Source of the DNA: Brenneria bubanii
GTDB lineage: Bacteria; Pseudomonadota; Gammaproteobacteria; Enterobacterales; Enterobacteriaceae
Length of the DNA: 64,000 nt
Reading direction: 5' to 3'
NCBI RefSeq assembly: GCF_022378355.1
Contig: NZ_JAKMAJ010000007.1
Span: 62,001-126,000, forward strand
Of the stretch, positions 57,962-64,000 are shown one piece after another. Numbering within the stretch: the stretch's first letter is position 1; every line of letters begins with the position of its first letter. The notes beneath the pieces were generated by a model. It was not told the origin of the DNA and ran no database searches. It worked only from the letters and a program-made list of their open reading frames with translations. The position numbers and the translations under genes are program-made.

Positions 57962-57996
57962 ACTGAGAAAAACGCTGTACGGATAAATAAGCCGGG

Positions 57997-58842
57997 TTAT
58001 TGCCGGTGCAAATAGCGGGCGTGAAAGCGCAGATGATCTTCAATAAAGCTGGCGATGAAGAAATAGCTGTGGTCATAGCCGGGTTGTATTCTCAGCGTAA
58101 ACGCACCGTCGTGCTGACTCGCCCGCGCGGCCAGTTTTTCCGGCTGCAGCTGTTCGGGTAAAAAGCCGTCGCCACCGCCTTGATCAATAAGGATAGGGAG
58201 TTGGCTATGGGCGTGGGTCAGCAAATGGCAGCTATCGTACTGCGCCCACTGCGTTTCGTCCTCGCCCAGATAAGCCTTTAATGCTTTGCGTCCCCAGGGG
58301 ACCTGACAGGGATTAACGATAGGCGCAAAGGCGGAAACGGACAGATAGCGATCGGGGTTGCGCAGCGCCAGCATCAGCGCGCCGTGTCCGCCCATCGAGT
58401 GTCCGCTGATTGACCGGCGGGGGCTTACCTTAAAATGCCGTTGGATCAGTGCGGGCAGCTCATCACGAACGTAGTCATACATCCGGTAATGGGCAGCCCA
58501 GGGCTGCTGAGTGGCATTAACGTAAAACCCGGCGCCCTGTCCAAGATCGTAATCCGCATCATCCGCGACTTTTTCTCCGCGCGGGCTGGTATCCGGCATA
58601 ACCAGTACGATGCCAAGCTCGGCGGCAACGCGTTGCGCGCCTGATTTGACGGTGAAGTTTTCATCATTGCAGGTCAACCCCGACAGCCAGTAAATAACCG
58701 GCGGCGAGGTGTCATTCGACGTCGGCGGTATATAGATACTGAACGTCATGCTGCAATTCAGCGCGGCGGATACGTGGCGGTAGCGTCGCTGCCAGCCGCC
58801 AAACAGACCGTGTTCTTCCAGAAGTTCCAGTGGCGAGCTCAT
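57997..58842 (-). CDS. fghA: S-formylglutathione hydrolase
   Basis: 281 residues, esterase D family. The nucleophile is Ser149 in GHSMGG, the acid Asp225 in QGGGDGFL and the base His258 in GYDHSYFF. It hydrolyses S-formylglutathione to formate and glutathione, the second step of glutathione-dependent formaldehyde removal. It is 25 bp downstream of frmA in the same operon. GGAGG is 10 bp before the ATG. Confidence 0.95.
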   Translation of the reverse strand: MSSPLELLEEHGLFGGWQRRYRHVSAALNCSMTFSIYIPPTSNDTSPPVIYWLSGLTCNDENFTVKSGAQRVAAELGIVLVMPDTSPRGEKVADDADYDLGQGAGFYVNATQQPWAAHYRMYDYVRDELPALIQRHFKVSPRRSISGHSMGGHGALMLALRNPDRYLSVSAFAPIVNPCQVPWGRKALKAYLGEDETQWAQYDSCHLLTHAHSQLPILIDQGGGDGFLPEQLQPEKLAARASQHDGAFTLRIQPGYDHSYFFIASFIEDHLRFHARYLHRQ

Positions 58843-58867
58843 CGCGGTACAGCCTCCCCGATAGCGG

Positions 58868-60935
<2,068 letters not shown>

Positions 60936-61399
60936 GTATTCCTCTTTTATGGAATTAAATTTTATTCATTATTTATTTTTTGTGAGCTTAGCGATAAGTG
61001 ATTTTATTATCAACTTCTCTATAAAAGATAAAATTAGAATGAGAATTTTAATGTTCCCAGCCAGTTATATTGCTGTGGTTTGTGCGAATAATTGCATTAT
61101 TTGTATAAGAATTTTCTCTATAAATAGCCTCTTAATCAGGCTGCTATTATTTGATTTTTTAATCTGTTTTGATTTTCAAGCTCATTTTTGGCTGTTTTTT
61201 GTTATTGTTTTTTTTCTGTCTTTATCCCTAAGCGCTTTTTAATCTTCAAATTAATATGAAAAAATTTGCCGTATCAGAGAATGACAGACGTTAAATAGTT
61301 ATGATTAATTAATAAAAAAACGGGAAAATAATAGCGAATAAATAATAGTCTGTAGCTATTGTTTTTGTCATAGTTATCGAATCTATTGATCAAAAGAAG
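60936..61399. other. Very AT-rich intergenic region before the chemoreceptor
   Basis: Strongly AT-rich with T-runs. A 105-codon hydrophobic frame (60925-61242) overlaps the LysR start, has no ribosome site and looks like a by-product of T-rich composition. I see no real gene. Confidence 0.5.
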
Positions 61400-61426
61400 T
61401 AAATCCCTCGCGGTTACTGCCGATAA
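61400..61426 (+). promoter_or_regulatory. Sigma-28 promoter of the chemoreceptor gene
   Basis: TAAA (61400-61403), 15 bases, GCCGATAA (61419-61426): a perfect match to the FliA consensus, about 116 bp before the GTG start. Confidence 0.9.
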
Positions 61427-61542
61427 CAGAAAAGCCTAAGAGGCTTACACCGCTTAAAATGTAACAAGATGTTTATTTGTTTGTTAAAAATAACATTGTA
61501 AGTAAACGAAAGCATTCGTTAAACAATGAATAGGGGTCTTCC

Positions 61543-63231
61543 GTGAACTTTTTAAAAAATATCACCATCAGGGCAATGCTTTTAACCATTCTGGGAATAT
61601 TCCTACTATTATGGGGCGGGGTATCCTTCCATATGTCATCCTCACTAAGTGAAATGACTAAATTATTGGAATCCGGCGATGTCCAGAAAAGGAACGCCGA
61701 TACGATAGCGGATGGCAGCGATCAATATTTTCGTGCGGCTATCCGTTTAATCAGAGCGATGGATTATAACCAGAGCGGTGAAACCGCCGAGGCTGAAAAA
61801 TTACTTGTTTCCGCAAATTCAGCAATAAAGAATACTGCCGATGCGTTGGCGATATTTAAAGCCGCCGATCACGGCAATATCGATCGCGCCACGGTGGAGA
61901 ACATAACAAACGCCTGGACGCAGGTAATCGACGGGGGGTTGAAGCCCTTATATGCCGCGGTTCACGATAACCGTCCGGAAGAGTTCCGTCATCTGTTCCG
62001 AGATGTCTATCCACCGCTGAGCATCGCTTTCGGCAGCATTATGGATAAATATCAGGCTGACGCCATGGCGTCCTCCAGCCAGTCGCTTGCCAGCGTATAT
62101 GACCTGGTCGTGTGGAATAAAGGTATCCTGATGGCGGCGGTGATCGCCGGGTTGCTGATTTTGCTGTTGACCGATCGCTATCTGATGAATTACCTGGTGA
62201 AACCGCTGAACATGATTAAAAAACACTTTAAGGTGTTGGCGGATGGTCAACTGGGGGTTCATCTCGATGAGTTCGGTCGTAACTGCGTTGGCCAATTGAT
62301 CCCATTATTGCGCGATATGCAAGGCAGCCTGATTAACACGGTGTCAACTATCCGCGACAGCTCCTCTTCTATCTATCAGGGCGCGAGTGAAATCAAAAGC
62401 GGCAATAGCGATCTCTCTTCCCGTACCGAGCAGCAGGCGGCGGCGTTGGAGCAAACGGCCGCCAGTATGGAAGAGCTTGGCGCCACGGTGAAACAAAACG
62501 CCGAAAATGTACATCAGGCGAGCAATTTGGCTCAGGATGCGGCCATTGCCGCCAAGAAAGGCGGAGAGGTGACCAACGATGTCATGAAAACCATGGAAAA
62601 CATCACCACCAGTTCCAAGAAAATTGCCGATATCACCAGCGTGATTAACGGAATTGCTTTTCAAACCAATATCCTGGCGCTGAATGCCGCGGTTGAGGCG
62701 GCCCGGGCCGGCGAACAGGGGCGTGGTTTCGCCGTTGTGGCCGGCGAGGTTCGCAATCTGGCGCAGCGCAGCGCTCAGGCGGCTAAAGAAATTGAAGGGC
62801 TGATCGCCGAGTCGGTAAACCGTGTGAATACCGGTTCGCTTCAGGTGACGCAAACGGGCGATGCGATGTCGTCAATCATCACCGCCATTACCCGGGTAAA
62901 CGATCTGATGGGCGAGATTGCCTCCGCATCGGATGAACAGAGCCGCGGGATCAGCCAGGTTGGCCAGGCGGTGGTGGAAATGGATGGCGTGACGCAGCAA
63001 AACGCCGCGTTGGTTCAGGAGTCGGCGGCGGCGGCGGCCTCACTGGAGGATCAGGCTCGGCAGTTAACCGAAGCGGTAGCCGTTTTCCAACTTGCCGGTA
63101 ATGAACAACGTCGGCTCAGCAGCAACGGCAGGCAGCTTGAAAAACCGCTGTCTGCGGCATCGCCGGTTTTGCTCAGCGCCGATGGCGGCAAGAAGCGCGC
63201 CAGCGCCAGTGATAACTGGGAAACCTTCTGA
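61543..63231 (+). CDS. Methyl-accepting chemotaxis protein (Tsr/Tar type)
   Basis: 562 residues from a GTG. TM1 is at about 10-32 and a periplasmic four-helix-bundle sensor at about 33-188. TM2 is at about 190-212 (MAAVIAGLLILLL), the HAMP domain at about 212-265 and the long signalling coiled coil at 270-530. The invariant tip is INGIAFQTNILALNAAVEAA (about 367-386). The C-terminal pentapeptide NWETF (558-562) binds CheR/CheB, so it is a major-type receptor. The ligand cannot be read from sequence. Confidence 0.94.
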   Translation: MNFLKNITIRAMLLTILGIFLLLWGGVSFHMSSSLSEMTKLLESGDVQKRNADTIADGSDQYFRAAIRLIRAMDYNQSGETAEAEKLLVSANSAIKNTADALAIFKAADHGNIDRATVENITNAWTQVIDGGLKPLYAAVHDNRPEEFRHLFRDVYPPLSIAFGSIMDKYQADAMASSSQSLASVYDLVVWNKGILMAAVIAGLLILLLTDRYLMNYLVKPLNMIKKHFKVLADGQLGVHLDEFGRNCVGQLIPLLRDMQGSLINTVSTIRDSSSSIYQGASEIKSGNSDLSSRTEQQAAALEQTAASMEELGATVKQNAENVHQASNLAQDAAIAAKKGGEVTNDVMKTMENITTSSKKIADITSVINGIAFQTNILALNAAVEAARAGEQGRGFAVVAGEVRNLAQRSAQAAKEIEGLIAESVNRVNTGSLQVTQTGDAMSSIITAITRVNDLMGEIASASDEQSRGISQVGQAVVEMDGVTQQNAALVQESAAAAASLEDQARQLTEAVAVFQLAGNEQRRLSSNGRQLEKPLSAASPVLLSADGGKKRASASDNWETF

Positions 63232-63337
63232 GGGAAGTCGATAAAACCGTCACGCACGGGATTAAATCGCTAGCGGGATGGTTTTGCGCCGACGAACGAC
63301 GTTGCAACCTGAAAGGGTAAACAGATAAACTCTACGC

Positions 63338-63371
63338 AAGCACTGAGATCTCTCTCAGTGCTTTTTGTTTT
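63338..63371 (+). terminator. Rho-independent terminator of the chemoreceptor gene
   Basis: Stem AGCACTGAGA / TCTCAGTGCT with a short loop followed by T-rich sequence, about 107 bp after the stop. Confidence 0.85.
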
Positions 63372-63540
63372 TTTACATTCTGTCTGGTTAGTCAGGGAAT
63401 ATCCGGCGAATGATCAGCTGAATCTATTTCAACTATCATGAGGCACGATCGCTGGATAATCGTTTCTCTCTCAACTACAGTAGTGCCGACGTTTTGGCCG
63501 GGCCAACGTCGATATGAGCAACACCTGCTGGAGAATAATA

Positions 63541-64000
63541 ATGTCGTCCTTAAGTAAAGAAGCCGTCATGGTTCATGAAGCGCTGATGGCGCGAGGCCTT
63601 GAAACGCCGCTGCGTGGAGAACTGTTGGACCGGGATACGCGAAAAAAGCGCATTGCCGAACATATGACGGAAGTCATGAATCTGCTAAGTCTGGATTTGG
63701 AAGATGATAGCCTGGCAGAGACGCCGCACCGTATTGCGAAAATGTATGTTGATGAAATATTCTCCGGCCTGGATTACGCCAACTTCCCGAAAATCACCAT
63801 CATTGAGAATAAGATGAAGGTGGACGAAATGGTCACCGTCCGCGACATCACGCTCACCAGTACCTGTGAGCATCATTTTGTGATGATTGATGGCAAAGCC
63901 ACCGTTGCTTATATTCCGAAGGACGGCGTGATAGGTCTATCAAAAATCAACCGTATCGTGCAGTTCTTTTCCCAACGACCACAGGTGCAGGAGCGCTTGA
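63541..64000 (+). CDS. folE: GTP cyclohydrolase I (partial, runs off right edge)
   Basis: 153 codons are visible from the ATG (GGAGAAT ahead); the full protein is about 220 residues. It starts [20 protein letters not shown] like E. coli FolE and contains [17 protein letters not shown] and the zinc motif CEHHF (about 110). It converts GTP to 7,8-dihydroneopterin triphosphate, the first step of folate synthesis. Position next to the formylglutathione hydrolase region parallels yeiG-folE in E. coli. Confidence 0.96.
   Translation, partial: MSSLSKEAVMVHEALMARGLETPLRGELLDRDTRKKRIAEHMTEVMNLLSLDLEDDSLAETPHRIAKMYVDEIFSGLDYANFPKITIIENKMKVDEMVTVRDITLTSTCEHHFVMIDGKATVAYIPKDGVIGLSKINRIVQFFSQRPQVQERL

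Overview
The window is about 64 kb of a gamma-proteobacterial chromosome. Gene order from rplY and radD through rsuA, bcr, yejG, yejFEBA, mepS, lpxT, yeiR, yeiP, setB, fruBKA, nfo, yeiH/yeiE and lysP to folE matches the E. coli 47-49 min region. The joined flagellar cluster, the very short flagellin and the large flagellin-type glycosyltransferase point to the soft-rot/tree-pathogen enterobacteria (Pectobacteriaceae: Pectobacterium, Brenneria, Dickeya, Lonsdalea). The family placement is an inference from protein recognition and synteny; no search was run.

1-12.2 kb is a flagellar cluster. On the minus strand are fliM (cut by the window edge), fliL, fliK, fliJ, fliI, fliH, fliG and fliF (C ring, MS ring, export ATPase, hook-length control). 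fliE diverges from fliF and is followed by a small DUF333-like secreted protein. Then come fliT, fliS and fliD (minus) and divergent fliC (plus). Sigma-28 promoters (TAAA-N15-GCCGATAA type) are readable before fliC and fliD, and a near match lies in the fliK tail before fliL.

12.2-23.2 kb separates fliC from fliA/fliZ and looks like an accessory insertion. It holds a 1241-aa multi-module glycosyltransferase and a GT2-TPR glycosyltransferase (probable flagellin glycosylation). Next is a two-gene polyamine module (acetylpolyamine deacetylase and a PuuP-like importer). The rest is a stretch of decayed DNA: a frameshifted and truncated MHS/MFS transporter, an orphan 192-aa protein, a vapC toxin tail and unidentified coding remnants. 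fliA and fliZ follow at 23.2-24.5 kb.

24.5-51.6 kb is mostly conserved backbone: phoH (with a possible Pho box and long leader), rplY, radD, yecH, rsuA, bcr, yejG, the yejABEF peptide/microcin C importer, mepS, lpxT, yeiR, an orphan fimbrial-like protein, yeiP/efpL and a YeiW-like Cys-cluster protein. It continues with setB, the fructose PTS operon fruBKA preceded by three Cra operators, nfo, yeiH with its divergent regulator yeiE, and lysP.

51.6-64 kb carries a D-2-hydroxyacid dehydrogenase where E. coli has cirA, then a ribose-type ABC permease/ATPase pair with no binding protein in view, divergent from hcxA. A KTSC-domain small protein, the glutathione-dependent formaldehyde detoxification pair fghA/frmA with a LysR regulator, a chemoreceptor with a perfect sigma-28 promoter, and the start of folE (cut by the right edge) complete the window. 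No rRNA, tRNA, CRISPR array or intact insertion sequence was seen.
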